NCBI GenBank assembly: GCA_012960115.1
Contig: DUBX01000027.1
Location: 46,775 to 82,078, forward strand
Direction: 5' to 3'
Source: Porticoccaceae bacterium
GTDB lineage: Bacteria > Pseudomonadota > Gammaproteobacteria > Pseudomonadales > Porticoccaceae
Length of the DNA stretch: 35,304 nucleotides
Both the position numbers and the translations under genes were made by a program. Of this stretch, positions 27,841-35,304 are shown one piece after another; position 1 is the stretch's first letter; each line of letters opens with the position of its first letter. Under the pieces are notes generated by a model. That model was not told the origin of the DNA. It searched no databases and saw only the letters and a program-made list of their open reading frames with translations.

Positions 27841-27881
27841 CTTTGCCCCCCCGGCTCTATTATTGAATCGCGGGGCCAAAG
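27841..27881 (-). terminator. Hairpin downstream of the thiolase, weak terminator candidate
   Basis: CTTTGCCCC (27841-27849) pairs with GGGGCCAAAG (27872-27881) with one bulged base. It is 45 bases past the stop of the minus-strand thiolase. No T run follows on the minus strand, so termination is uncertain. Apart from this and the repeats above, the 336-base gap 27590-27925 shows no gene. Confidence 0.35.
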
Positions 27882-27925
27882 TGATTGCAGAAACCCATTA
27901 AACGTAACTGCTTTGGGATTGTCAC

Positions 27926-29209
27926 CTACCTCTCAATTATAGCGGTTACACCCTGACCACCCGCGGCACAGATAGAAATCAGGCCTCGCCCAGATCCTTT
28001 TTGCTCCAACAGTTTTGCGAGTGTTGCAATTATTCTAGGGCCCGTTGCTGCAAAGGGATGCCCGGTGGCAACGCTAGAACCATTAACATTGAGCTTTGTT
28101 CGATCAATGCTACCCAAAGGATTATCTAAGCCAAGTTTATTTTTACAAAAGTCTGGGTCCTCCCATGCTTTCATCGTGCACAGTGCTTGAGCGGCAAATG
28201 CTTCATGAATTTCGTAGAAATCAAAGTCTTGTAACTTCAGGCCAGCCCTTGCCAGCAAACGCGGTACAGCATAGGCGGGTGCCATCAACAAGCCTTCGCT
28301 CTTTTCCCCTTGACTGTAAAAATCTACGGCAGCCACCTCACTGTGGGTTAGGTAAGCCTGTATAGGAAGATTGCGCTCTTTTGCCCAGTCTTCGCTAGCG
28401 AGGAGCACCGCGGCTGCACCATCAGTTAGGGTGGTGGAGTTAGCTGCGGTTAAGGTGCCGTTTTCGCGATCGTAGGCCGGTTTTAGTGCCGCTAGTGTTT
28501 CAAGAGGAGTGTTACGCATTATACCATCGCGCTCAACGCCACTAAAGGGCCTGACAAGATCGGCAAAGAACCCCCGATCGTATGCTGCGATAAGATTTTG
28601 ATGGCTGTTGAATGTCAGCTGATCTTGATCTTCGCGGCTGATGCCCCACTGTTTAACCATTAGCTCACAGTGTTGACCCATGGATAGACCCGTGCGGGGT
28701 TCAGCATTAGCAGGAAGCAGGGGGACCATAAAACTGGGACGAATGCTGGCAAAAAGTTTTAATCGCTGCCCCAAGGTCTTGGCGCGGTTCAGACTCAAAA
28801 TCATGTGGCGATATTTTTCACTGAGCGCAATTGGCGCATCGCTGGCGGTATCTGTGCCACCGGCAATGCCAGAATCTATTTGCCCCAACGCAATCTTGTT
28901 TGCGACCAATATAGCGGCTTCCAAGCCTGTCCCACAAGCCTGTTGAATGTCATAGGCCGGTGTTTGCAGAGATAGTCCCGAATCTAGAGTGGCCTCGCGA
29001 GCTAGGTTAAAATCACGCGAGTGCTTCATCACTGCGCCGGCAACTACCTCGCCTAATCGTTCGCCGTCTAGATCGAAACGTTGCACTAATCCCTGCAGGG
29101 CGGCTGTTAGCATATCCATATTGCTGGCATGACTGTAGGCGGTATTACTACGCATGAATGGAATCCTACTTCCGCCGACAATGGCTACTTTACGAATCTC
29201 GGTCATCAT
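27926..29209 (-). CDS. Acetyl-CoA C-acyltransferase, FadA2/FadI-type thiolase
   Basis: Thiolase of 427 residues, the longer class. It starts with VAIVGGSRIPFMRSNTAYSHASN and has nucleophile Cys92 in QQACGTGLEA, His384 in TGHPFAATG and Cys414 in ICAAGGQG, so the catalytic set is complete. VAGAVMKHSRDFNLARE and EPRTGLSMGQHCE are hallmarks of the FadA2/FadI group that cleaves 3-ketoacyl-CoAs in beta-oxidation. It is divergent from a FabG4-type reductase, an arrangement known for fadA2 and fabG4 in mycobacteria. The 160-base divergent region holds an inverted TGACCT/AGGTCA pair. It could work with that reductase in one cycle. Confidence 0.9.
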   Translation of the reverse strand: MMTEIRKVAIVGGSRIPFMRSNTAYSHASNMDMLTAALQGLVQRFDLDGERLGEVVAGAVMKHSRDFNLAREATLDSGLSLQTPAYDIQQACGTGLEAAILVANKIALGQIDSGIAGGTDTASDAPIALSEKYRHMILSLNRAKTLGQRLKLFASIRPSFMVPLLPANAEPRTGLSMGQHCELMVKQWGISREDQDQLTFNSHQNLIAAYDRGFFADLVRPFSGVERDGIMRNTPLETLAALKPAYDRENGTLTAANSTTLTDGAAAVLLASEDWAKERNLPIQAYLTHSEVAAVDFYSQGEKSEGLLMAPAYAVPRLLARAGLKLQDFDFYEIHEAFAAQALCTMKAWEDPDFCKNKLGLDNPLGSIDRTKLNVNGSSVATGHPFAATGPRIIATLAKLLEQKGSGRGLISICAAGGQGVTAIIER

Positions 29210-29272
29210 TTTTGTCCAGTGATTTTAATTTAGTTAAGACTCAAGGATAGGTGATTTGAGGCGTGAAACCAA

Positions 29273-29307
29273 TGACCTCAGTAATACTCAAATTGTCATT
29301 TAGGTCA
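29273..29307. promoter_or_regulatory. Inverted repeat in the thiolase/FabG divergent region
   Basis: TGACCT (29273-29278) and AGGTCA (29302-29307) are perfect inverted half-sites with a 23-base spacer, between the divergent starts at 29209 and 29369. A second short pair, TGAGG/CCTCA (29257-29261, 29276-29280), overlaps. It could be an operator shared by both genes, but 6-base matches arise easily by chance. Confidence 0.25.
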
Positions 29308-29368
29308 ATCTTATTTTAGGGCCAGAGAGTAAAATGTCGTTTATCGCATTTAAACAGGATAACGCAGA

Positions 29369-30706
29369 GTGTCAGACACTTATTTAGAATTAGCAAATTC
29401 AAGCTTAGGCAAAAAACTATTTTCTGCCATGGGATTGCCCGAGCCCGTGGCTCTGGTTCGAGAAGATCCACAAGAGCCTCATAAATTGAGTGGCCAAGTG
29501 TTATGGGGAAATAGTCATGGCGCCGCTTTTGAGGATGCCATTGGACAATGCCTGAAAGAAAACGAACTAATCGTCGGTGGCACTCCTATGGGTGTTAAGG
29601 GGCATCTAATTTATGACGCCTCGGGTATTGCTAGTGCTGAGCAAAGTAGTCAACTCCATACTTTTTTTCAGCAAAGTTTAAAAGCACTGGCCTCCAATGG
29701 GCGCGTTATTGTTATTGGCTTGAAGCCCAGCGCCACGAATGATGCTGAGCAGGGCACGGTACAGCGAGGGTTGCATGGGTTTATCAAATCTTTAGCTAAA
29801 GAAATTGGTCGAAATGGTGCCACAGCGAATCTCATCCTTGTAGACAAGGGCGGTGAGGTCTCGCTACAGGCTCCGCTTCGGTTCCTCTTTTCAGCGGGGT
29901 CAGCCTTTTTGAATGCGCAGATCTTGACTGTAGGTAGCCCTGTAGCCTCTATGACTGCGGATTGGCAACGACCATTAGTCGGGAAGACGGTAGTGGTGAC
30001 GGGTGCTGCCAGAGGTATAGGGCTTGCTATAGCTAAGGTCTTATCAAGGGATGGCGCTATGGTTATCGGCGTGGATGTGCCTCAGTCAGAAGCGGAGCTA
30101 ATATCAGTCATGAGCAGTCTAGGTGGAATGGCATTACCTCTGGATATTACTGGCGATGGGGCAGCGGTGCATCTGCGCGACTTCTGTTTGGCGAAGGGTG
30201 GAGAGCTGCACGCTATTATTCATAATGCGGGCATAACACGAGATAAAATGTTGTCACGCATGAGTGACCATCAGTGGAATATGCTGATGCAAGTTAATTT
30301 GGGCAGCGTGCAGCGGATCAATAGTGCGCTCTTAGATACGGACCTTTTAGATAATGGTGGCAAAATTATAGGTGTTGCCTCTATTAGCGGTATTGCCGGT
30401 AACGTTGGGCAAACTAATTATGCTTTTTCTAAATCAGCGGTAATAGGCATGGTCGAGACACTAGCCAATCCCTGCGCCGCCAGAGGTATTACTATTAATG
30501 CTGTAGCACCTGGCTTCATTGAAACTCAGATGACTGCAGCGATACCCTTTTTGACGCGACAGATGGGTCGTAGGTTGTCATCACTTGGGCAGGGTGGATT
30601 GCCGGTTGATGTGGCTGAAGTTATTGGTTTTTTTGTTAGCCCCCAGGCCGCGGGTATGAATGGCAACATTGTTAGAGTCTGCGGTCAGAGTCTTTTAGGT
30701 GCCTAA
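29369..30706 (+). CDS. High-molecular-weight 3-oxoacyl-(ACP/CoA) reductase, FabG4-like
   Basis: SDR of 445 residues, much longer than the usual 250-residue FabG. Residues 1-200 form a flavodoxin-like N-terminal domain without a complete cofactor motif. The C-terminal catalytic domain has TGAARGIGLAIAKVL (about 213-227), HNAGITRDKML and the triad Ser338, Tyr351, Lys355 (YAFSK). This layout is that of mycobacterial FabG4, an NADH-dependent ketoacyl-CoA reductase. The start is GTG 29369 with AGGA at 29356-29359. It is divergent from the thiolase at 29209 and convergent with dapD, only 15 bases apart and with no terminator between. It could run in the oxidative or reductive direction. Confidence 0.88.
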   Translation: MSDTYLELANSSLGKKLFSAMGLPEPVALVREDPQEPHKLSGQVLWGNSHGAAFEDAIGQCLKENELIVGGTPMGVKGHLIYDASGIASAEQSSQLHTFFQQSLKALASNGRVIVIGLKPSATNDAEQGTVQRGLHGFIKSLAKEIGRNGATANLILVDKGGEVSLQAPLRFLFSAGSAFLNAQILTVGSPVASMTADWQRPLVGKTVVVTGAARGIGLAIAKVLSRDGAMVIGVDVPQSEAELISVMSSLGGMALPLDITGDGAAVHLRDFCLAKGGELHAIIHNAGITRDKMLSRMSDHQWNMLMQVNLGSVQRINSALLDTDLLDNGGKIIGVASISGIAGNVGQTNYAFSKSAVIGMVETLANPCAARGITINAVAPGFIETQMTAAIPFLTRQMGRRLSSLGQGGLPVDVAEVIGFFVSPQAAGMNGNIVRVCGQSLLGA

Positions 30707-30721
30707 CCTCGTCAATGCCGA

Positions 30722-31750
30722 TTAGTTAGATGAGTGCAGAGCTTCGTTTAACTCAACAGCACTCTGATTAGTCAGACATTCAACCGCGCCCGATATTGAA
30801 TTTCGACGGAACAGTAAGTCGCTATGCCCTGAAAGCTCTCTTGCCTTGGCTTTACCGCCGGGCTTATTTTGATCGTCCAACAGGGTCACTATCGTGCCAG
30901 CCGTAATGTAAAGCCCCGCTTCAATGGTGCAGCGATCTCCGAGGGAGATGCCCGCTCCTGAATTAGCACCAAGTAGACATTTTTCGCCAAGGGCAATGAC
31001 CATACTGCCGCCACCAGATAGGGTGCCCATGATCGAAGCCCCGCCGCCAACATCTGAGCCAGCGCCACAAAAAACGCCAGCAGAGACACGCCCTTCAATC
31101 ATGTTTGGTCCCTCGGTGCCAGCGTTATAATTGACAAAGCCTTCATGCATAATAGTTGTGCCTTCACCTAAATAGGCACCCAAACGCACTCGCCTTGTGT
31201 CTGCAATGCGTATGCCGCTAGGAACGACGTAGTCAACCATCTTAGGGAACTTGTCCACTGAGTCGACGGTCAATGGTTGCCCATCGACTCTAGCTTGTAA
31301 TAATCTATCTGGAAGTTCTTCCACATCGATGGCTCCCGCGCTGGTCCAAGCGACGTTTTTTAACACCCCAAAAATGCCTGTAAGCTCAGTTTCGTGAGGT
31401 TTTACCAAGCGATGGGAGAGTAGGTGTAACTTCAGGTAACCCTGAGGCACTGACGTGGGTGCGATATCGGCGGTTAGTAAGGTCGCAGACACTGGGCGAC
31501 TAGACTCAATCAATGCCTTGATAGAGATGGCAAGCTCAGAATGCCCGTTGTGGTTAAGTGCAGAGTGAAGTGCTGAAAGTTGCTCGGTGGTGGGTTCGAT
31601 ATCACCTGAGTCTGCACCTAAACTTGAGGTGATGACACTGACTAGGTCTTTAGGCGGGTTTAACAGCGGGGAGGGGTAAAAAACCTCTAACCACTCTCCG
31701 CGACTATTCTTAGTACCGATACCAATGCCAAAACTATAAAGACTACTCAT
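30722..31750 (-). CDS. dapD: 2,3,4,5-tetrahydropyridine-2,6-dicarboxylate N-succinyltransferase, long type
   Basis: DapD transfers succinyl from succinyl-CoA to tetrahydrodipicolinate in lysine and meso-diaminopimelate synthesis. At 342 residues it matches the long Pseudomonas-type enzyme rather than the 274-residue E. coli form. The middle and C-terminal parts have the left-handed beta-helix hexapeptide repeats (for example GAYLGEGTTIMHEGFVNYNA, then GAGSDVGGGASIMGTLSGGG and LGANSGAGISLGDRCTIEAG). It is the last gene of the minus-strand block with glnD, dapC, nth and the ArsC/Spx-like gene, 25 bases after the latter. The ribosome binding site is weak. Confidence 0.95.
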   Translation of the reverse strand: MSSLYSFGIGIGTKNSRGEWLEVFYPSPLLNPPKDLVSVITSSLGADSGDIEPTTEQLSALHSALNHNGHSELAISIKALIESSRPVSATLLTADIAPTSVPQGYLKLHLLSHRLVKPHETELTGIFGVLKNVAWTSAGAIDVEELPDRLLQARVDGQPLTVDSVDKFPKMVDYVVPSGIRIADTRRVRLGAYLGEGTTIMHEGFVNYNAGTEGPNMIEGRVSAGVFCGAGSDVGGGASIMGTLSGGGSMVIALGEKCLLGANSGAGISLGDRCTIEAGLYITAGTIVTLLDDQNKPGGKAKARELSGHSDLLFRRNSISGAVECLTNQSAVELNEALHSSN

Positions 31751-31775
31751 GAGGTTACTCTTGATCTTATTTGAT

Positions 31776-32120
31776 TTAATTAAATATTAAATGATAGAGG
31801 TCGGGCTTAAAACCAACGCTAATAACGCCGTTAACATCCAATATGGGGCGTTTTATCATTGCAGGGTTCGCCAGTAAAAGCTCTGCTATATTACTTTTAG
31901 TAGCATTTTTCTGAGTGCTAGGATCTAATTTCCGCCACGTTGTTCCGCGCCGATTTAGAACGATCTCCCAATCTGTTTTTTCTATCCACTCTTCGATTTC
32001 CTCTAGCTTGAGCCCGTCAGTTCGAACATCATGGAAGCGATGCTCGACATTATGCTCGGACAGCCATTGGCGAGCTTTTTTCACGGTATCGCAGTTCTTG
32101 ATGCCAAAAAGGGTGATCAC
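31776..32120 (-). CDS. ArsC/Spx/YffB-family small protein
   Basis: A thioredoxin-fold protein of 114 residues. It begins MITLFGIKNCDTVKKARQWL, with the single Cys10 of the YffB/Spx class, and has the C-terminal KRPILDVNGVISVGFKPDLY segment (KRP motif). YffB-type proteins sit next to dap genes in many gammaproteobacteria, and their reaction is not well established; true arsenate reductase activity is not implied. It lies between nth (68 bases upstream) and dapD (25 bases downstream) on the same strand, so it belongs to that operon. Confidence 0.88.
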   Translation of the reverse strand: MITLFGIKNCDTVKKARQWLSEHNVEHRFHDVRTDGLKLEEIEEWIEKTDWEIVLNRRGTTWRKLDPSTQKNATKSNIAELLLANPAMIKRPILDVNGVISVGFKPDLYHLIFN

Positions 32121-32188
32121 AGGTTAAATGACTCTCTACAAATATGGGCCCATGATACCAAATATAGCTTTTGAAAACCTTTGATTCA

Positions 32189-32842
32189 TTAAGGTTTTTT
32201 TGCGACGAATGGATTTTTCCGATTGGGGTAGCAGGTAGTACAGATATCACAAATTGTGCCGTCACAGCCTCGGGCCGAGCAGAACTCTCGACCATAGAAA
32301 ATGATTTGTAAGTGCAGGCTATTCCAGTGTTCTGGTTTGAATAGTTTTTTTAAATCACGCTCGGTTTGCGTTACATTTTTGCCTTTGGTCAGTCCCCAGC
32401 GTTGGGCTAGGCGGTGAATATGCGTATCCACGGGAAAGGCAGGATGACCGAAACCCTGAGACATGACTACGCTGGCTGTCTTGTGGCCAACACCCGGTAA
32501 AGTTTCCAAAAGATTGATATCTTCCGGCACTTGACCATTGTGTTGGGCGACTAATATTTTAGATAAACCTAAAATCGCTTTGGATTTTTGGGGGGCAAGA
32601 CCGCAGGGGCGCACTATGTTATATATAGCATCTAAAGGCACCTCTTGCATATCAAAGGGGTTATCTGCTGCTGCAAACAGTGCTGGAGTGACTTGGTTAA
32701 CCCGTTCGTCAGTACATTGGGCACTTAATAATACGGCCACTAAAAGCGTAAAGTTGTCTTTGTGCGTCAGTGGTGTCGGTGTCTCAGGATAGAGCTCAGT
32801 CAACCGTTCAAAAATGAACTCCGCACGTGCTTTTTTTAGCAT
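32189..32842 (-). CDS. nth: Endonuclease III (DNA glycosylase/AP lyase)
   Basis: Base-excision repair glycosylase of 217 residues, close to the family length of 211. LLSAQCTDERVN and the helix-hairpin-helix LPGVGHKTA with catalytic Lys121 are present, as is Asp139 in FPVDTHIHR. The C-terminal iron-sulfur region has Cys188, Cys193, Cys198, Cys201 and Cys204. The classical pattern C-X6-C-X2-C-X5-C would need a Cys at 195, which is Gly here, so the cluster is probably held as C-X9-C-X2-C-X2-C. The ATG starts one base after the dapC stop, giving tight coupling. A repair gene inside the glnD-dapC-dapD block is less usual. Confidence 0.93.
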   Translation of the reverse strand: MLKKARAEFIFERLTELYPETPTPLTHKDNFTLLVAVLLSAQCTDERVNQVTPALFAAADNPFDMQEVPLDAIYNIVRPCGLAPQKSKAILGLSKILVAQHNGQVPEDINLLETLPGVGHKTASVVMSQGFGHPAFPVDTHIHRLAQRWGLTKGKNVTQTERDLKKLFKPEHWNSLHLQIIFYGREFCSARGCDGTICDICTTCYPNRKNPFVAKKP

Positions 32843-32843
32843 G

Positions 32844-34067
32844 CTAAGTACCTCGTGCGCTGTCGATAGAGGTAATAAATTCTTTTATGCGATGAGCCGC
32901 CTCTATGCACTCAGCAATTTCAGCCACCAAAGCTATTCGAACACGATTTAATCCTGGATTTGCGTTAGGCGTTGGCCGGGATAGAAATTGGCCAGGCAGT
33001 AAGGTTACGTTTTGCTTGGAATAGAGCTGTTTGGCAAACTGTTGATCATCAATTGGAGTCTCTGCCCAAAGATAAAAGCTGGCTTGAGGTTCTGCGAATG
33101 TCATGTATCCCCTCAATATGTCTGTAACCGCTAAAAATTTTTCGCGGTAAAGAGTTCTGTTTTCGATGGTATGACTCTCGTCTTCCCAAGCTGCTGTGGA
33201 GGCAATTTGTACAGGTAAAGACATACTGCAACCGTGGTAGGTTCTATAGTCAAAAAATTGGCTCAAAATGGCTTTATCTCCAGCAACGAAACCTGATCTC
33301 AGGCCTGGTAGATTTGAGCGTTTTGAAAGACTATGGAAAACTACACAACGATCATAGTCGTGACGACCCATCGCTTTGCAAGCCTCAAGTAAGCCTGGCG
33401 GCGGCTTGCTCTCGTCAAGGTAAATGTCCGAGTAACATTCATCACTAGCAATGACGAAGTCATATTGATCTGCCAGATGCACTGCGTACTGCATTTGTGC
33501 GATCGTCATTACTGCGCCAGTCGGATTGCCTGGAGAGCATAGTTGTAATAGCTGGCAGCGTTCCCATATCGCTTGTGGCACGGCATCTAGGTCCGGGATA
33601 AATCCATTGTCAGCGTTGCAGTCTAAGAGGTAGGACTCTGCCCCGGCAAGAATGGCTGAACCTTCATAAATTTGATAAAACGGATTTGGTGTAATCACGA
33701 CGGGTTTAGTCGGGCCGTCATTTGGACTTACGACTGCTTGAGTGAATGCGAAGATTGCCTCGCGTGTACCGCAGACCGGCAAAACGTGAAATTCTGGATC
33801 TAGACTATCTTGACTTAGATGAAATCGTTGTTCTAGCCACTGACTTATTGATGTTCTAAGTTCAATTGAGCCTCGAGTCGAGGGGTAATGAGACAATTTA
33901 TCAATTGATTCTGTTAAAGCCTGTTTGATAAATTCAGGGGCAGGATGCCTCGGTTCACCAATAGAGAGTGAAATATGAGTTAGATGTGCTGGCGGAATAA
34001 TGCCTGCTTTGAGTTCATTTAGGCGCTGAAAAGGATAGGCCTGCAATAGTCCAAGATTAGCATTCAT
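32844..34067 (-). CDS. dapC: N-succinyldiaminopimelate aminotransferase
   Basis: PLP-dependent fold-type I aminotransferase of 407 residues. The lysine that binds PLP is Lys249 in SLSKRSNLPGLRSG; CSPGNPTGAVM and IASDECYSDIYLDE contain the Asn and Asp/Tyr cofactor contacts, and the C-terminal arginine region is present (NRVRIALVA). It converts N-succinyl-2-amino-6-ketopimelate to N-succinyl-LL-diaminopimelate, the step after DapD. Its place between glnD and dapD is the classic gammaproteobacterial order and supports the call over a general aspartate aminotransferase. It starts 30 bases after the glnD stop. Confidence 0.92.
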   Translation of the reverse strand: MNANLGLLQAYPFQRLNELKAGIIPPAHLTHISLSIGEPRHPAPEFIKQALTESIDKLSHYPSTRGSIELRTSISQWLEQRFHLSQDSLDPEFHVLPVCGTREAIFAFTQAVVSPNDGPTKPVVITPNPFYQIYEGSAILAGAESYLLDCNADNGFIPDLDAVPQAIWERCQLLQLCSPGNPTGAVMTIAQMQYAVHLADQYDFVIASDECYSDIYLDESKPPPGLLEACKAMGRHDYDRCVVFHSLSKRSNLPGLRSGFVAGDKAILSQFFDYRTYHGCSMSLPVQIASTAAWEDESHTIENRTLYREKFLAVTDILRGYMTFAEPQASFYLWAETPIDDQQFAKQLYSKQNVTLLPGQFLSRPTPNANPGLNRVRIALVAEIAECIEAAHRIKEFITSIDSARGT

Positions 34068-34097
34068 TGGCTACTACCATCGTTCTGATCGCTACAA

Positions 34098-35304
34098 CTA
34101 AGCGCCATAGGTCTCTTCTCTATTTCGTTGATCAAGTTCTTCGCAGATAGTTTGTTGGATTATCAGATTAAAGTCGGGGTCAGTGAGAGGGAGGTGATTG
34201 CGGTCAGTGAGATAAAATACGTCTTCAACGCGTTCGCCTAGGGTCGCAATCTTAGCGTTGTATAGGTTTAGCTCGTAGCGCAGGAATATACGACCCAAAT
34301 GAGCAAGTAGTCCCGGACGATCAGGAGTTATGACTTCGAGTACTGTGGTATTGGTGTCAGGATCATTTTGCAGTGAAGTTGTGGTCTTCATGGTGAGCTG
34401 TTTAAGTTGGCGAGATGTTCGCCGCCTAATAGGAGGATTCACACTTTTAGGATTCTTAATGCCTTTTTTCAACGCTTTGATGATTTTCTCACAAAGTTCG
34501 GTATTTTGCCCTACAGGCCGGTCTTCATCGTCCAGCACGTAAAATACGTCGAAAGCTTGATTGTGACTGTTAGTTTGAAGTCGTGCGTCTTGAATCGTGA
34601 GCTGAAGTTGTTCAAGAATTGCCGCGATCACTGAAAAAATTTGCTCTCGGTCTCGTGCGTAAACAAAGATTTGGGTCGCGATAGGTATCTCTACGCCCAC
34701 ATCGCGTAATAGGACTAATGGCTCATCAGGATCTTTATTGGCAATAATCGCAGCTGTAAAGGCGGCAATATCAGACGCACGCTCCCGCAAGAAGAACTCG
34801 TCATCAACATCATGCCAGACTTCCTTAGCTTCAGATTGAGTGACATTCATGCCCTCTAAGCGTTCAAGGACGGCCCTTTTTGCTGAGGTTACCCAAGTCG
34901 AGCGTTGTTCAGGAGATCCAAGACCATTTTGCAACGCGCGTTTAGTTTCAAAGTAGAGGTTATGCATCAGTGAACCTTTCCAGTCGGTCCATAACCTTGG
35001 GTTAGTGGCGTTAATGTCGGCAACGGTGAGTAAATACAAATGCTCAAGATGCATTAAATCTCCAACCAGAGAGGCGAATCTATAGATCACATCGGGATCG
35101 GACGTATCTTCTCGTTGAGACACCGTAGACATCAAAAGGTGGCTTTCCACCAACCACTTTAAAAGATCAATTTCTTCTGGTTGCAGACCATGACTTAGGC
35201 CAAATGCAATGACGTCAGCAGCACCTAGTTGTGAGTGGTCACCACCTCGACCTTTGGCTATATCATGATATAAGGCGGCAATGATAATTAATTCAGGTTT
35301 ACCC
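34098..35304 (-). CDS. glnD: Bifunctional uridylyltransferase/uridylyl-removing enzyme, C-terminal part (cut by window)
   Basis: C-terminal 401 residues of GlnD, which uridylylates and de-uridylylates the PII protein in nitrogen control. The frame is open to the window end. The visible upstream part holds the HD hydrolase domain, LYHDIAKGRGGDHSQLGA, which performs deuridylylation. Two ACT domains follow, TQIFVYARDREQIFSVIAAI and TTVLEVITPDRPGLLAHLGR, which sense glutamine. The nucleotidyltransferase domain lies outside the window. An internal Met at 35153 is not the real start. It is the first visible gene of the minus-strand block leading into dapC. Confidence 0.95.
   Translation of the reverse strand, partial: GKPELIIIAALYHDIAKGRGGDHSQLGAADVIAFGLSHGLQPEEIDLLKWLVESHLLMSTVSQREDTSDPDVIYRFASLVGDLMHLEHLYLLTVADINATNPRLWTDWKGSLMHNLYFETKRALQNGLGSPEQRSTWVTSAKRAVLERLEGMNVTQSEAKEVWHDVDDEFFLRERASDIAAFTAAIIANKDPDEPLVLLRDVGVEIPIATQIFVYARDREQIFSVIAAILEQLQLTIQDARLQTNSHNQAFDVFYVLDDEDRPVGQNTELCEKIIKALKKGIKNPKSVNPPIRRRTSRQLKQLTMKTTTSLQNDPDTNTTVLEVITPDRPGLLAHLGRIFLRYELNLYNAKIATLGERVEDVFYLTDRNHLPLTDPDFNLIIQQTICEELDQRNREETYGA

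Noticed and set aside
34098-35153. A 351-residue protein starting at Met 35153
   Set aside because: The frame continues upstream to the window end with the GlnD HD-domain motif, so this Met is internal.

Overview
The window looks like a chromosomal segment of a marine-type gammaproteobacterium. The right end carries the gammaproteobacterial housekeeping block glnD, dapC, nth, an ArsC/Spx-like gene and a long-type dapD, all on the minus strand. The other 30 kb is catabolic: acyl-CoA, terpenoid-like and lipid-ester degradation genes in several short operons. Lineages rich in such genes include Spongiibacteraceae, Halieaceae and SAR92-like bacteria, but placement below class is inference. No rRNA, tRNA, CRISPR array, transposase or phage gene was seen.

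Layout. (1) 2-691: the C-terminal half of an MFS transporter cut by the window edge. (2) 807-9920 (+): an AtuA-family gene, a biotin-dependent acyl-CoA carboxylase (carboxyltransferase at 2661, biotin carboxylase/BCCP at 5192) with an enoyl-CoA hydratase between its subunits, a GST, and a FadH-type 2,4-dienoyl-CoA reductase. The order CT, hydratase, BC matches both atuCEF and liuBCD, but no HMG-CoA lyase, AtuB or AtuD is present, so the substrate is open. (3) 10227-13684 (+): two adjacent acyl-CoA dehydrogenases and an HSL-type esterase, then a GST gene interrupted by a stop (13737-14348). (4) 16829-14470 (-): a second pair of adjacent acyl-CoA dehydrogenases, preceded by a PaaI-like thioesterase (17435-17010). 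(5) 17632-19359 (+): a POT-family peptide symporter with a strong terminator, then a 530-base region full of inverted repeats. (6) 19887-22532 (+): MaoC-like hydratase, HSD17B4-type SDR and thiolase, together the last three steps of a beta-oxidation cycle, closed by a terminator. (7) 22768-25763 (+): an alkyl-sulfatase-like lipoprotein and an alpha/beta hydrolase, ending at a bidirectional terminator. (8) 27589-25829 (-): a TetR regulator and an MDR oxidoreductase. (9) 27926-30706: a FadA2/FadI-type thiolase divergent from a high-molecular-weight FabG. (10) 35304-30722 (-): the glnD to dapD block.

Taken together, esterases and the alkyl sulfatase could release alcohols or acids, the acyl-CoA dehydrogenase pairs would desaturate the CoA esters, the carboxylase/hydratase module would deal with a methyl branch, and the MaoC/SDR/thiolase set would complete chain cleavage. 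This scheme is inference; each enzyme family is read from motifs.

The observations most worth a second look are: two in-frame nonsense codons at conserved positions of otherwise intact genes (TGA at 9867 and TAA at 13794); two acyl-CoA dehydrogenase gene pairs resembling the heterotetrameric enzymes of steroid side-chain catabolism; intergenic regions with extensive RNA-structure potential (9921-10163 and 19460-19886), including a possible Shine-Dalgarno-sequestering switch and a 41-bp near-perfect palindrome; a TetR gene with a coding-like 5' extension but no standard start, overlapping a 28-bp palindrome and a duplicated 21-bp element; and an endonuclease III with altered iron-sulfur cysteine spacing.
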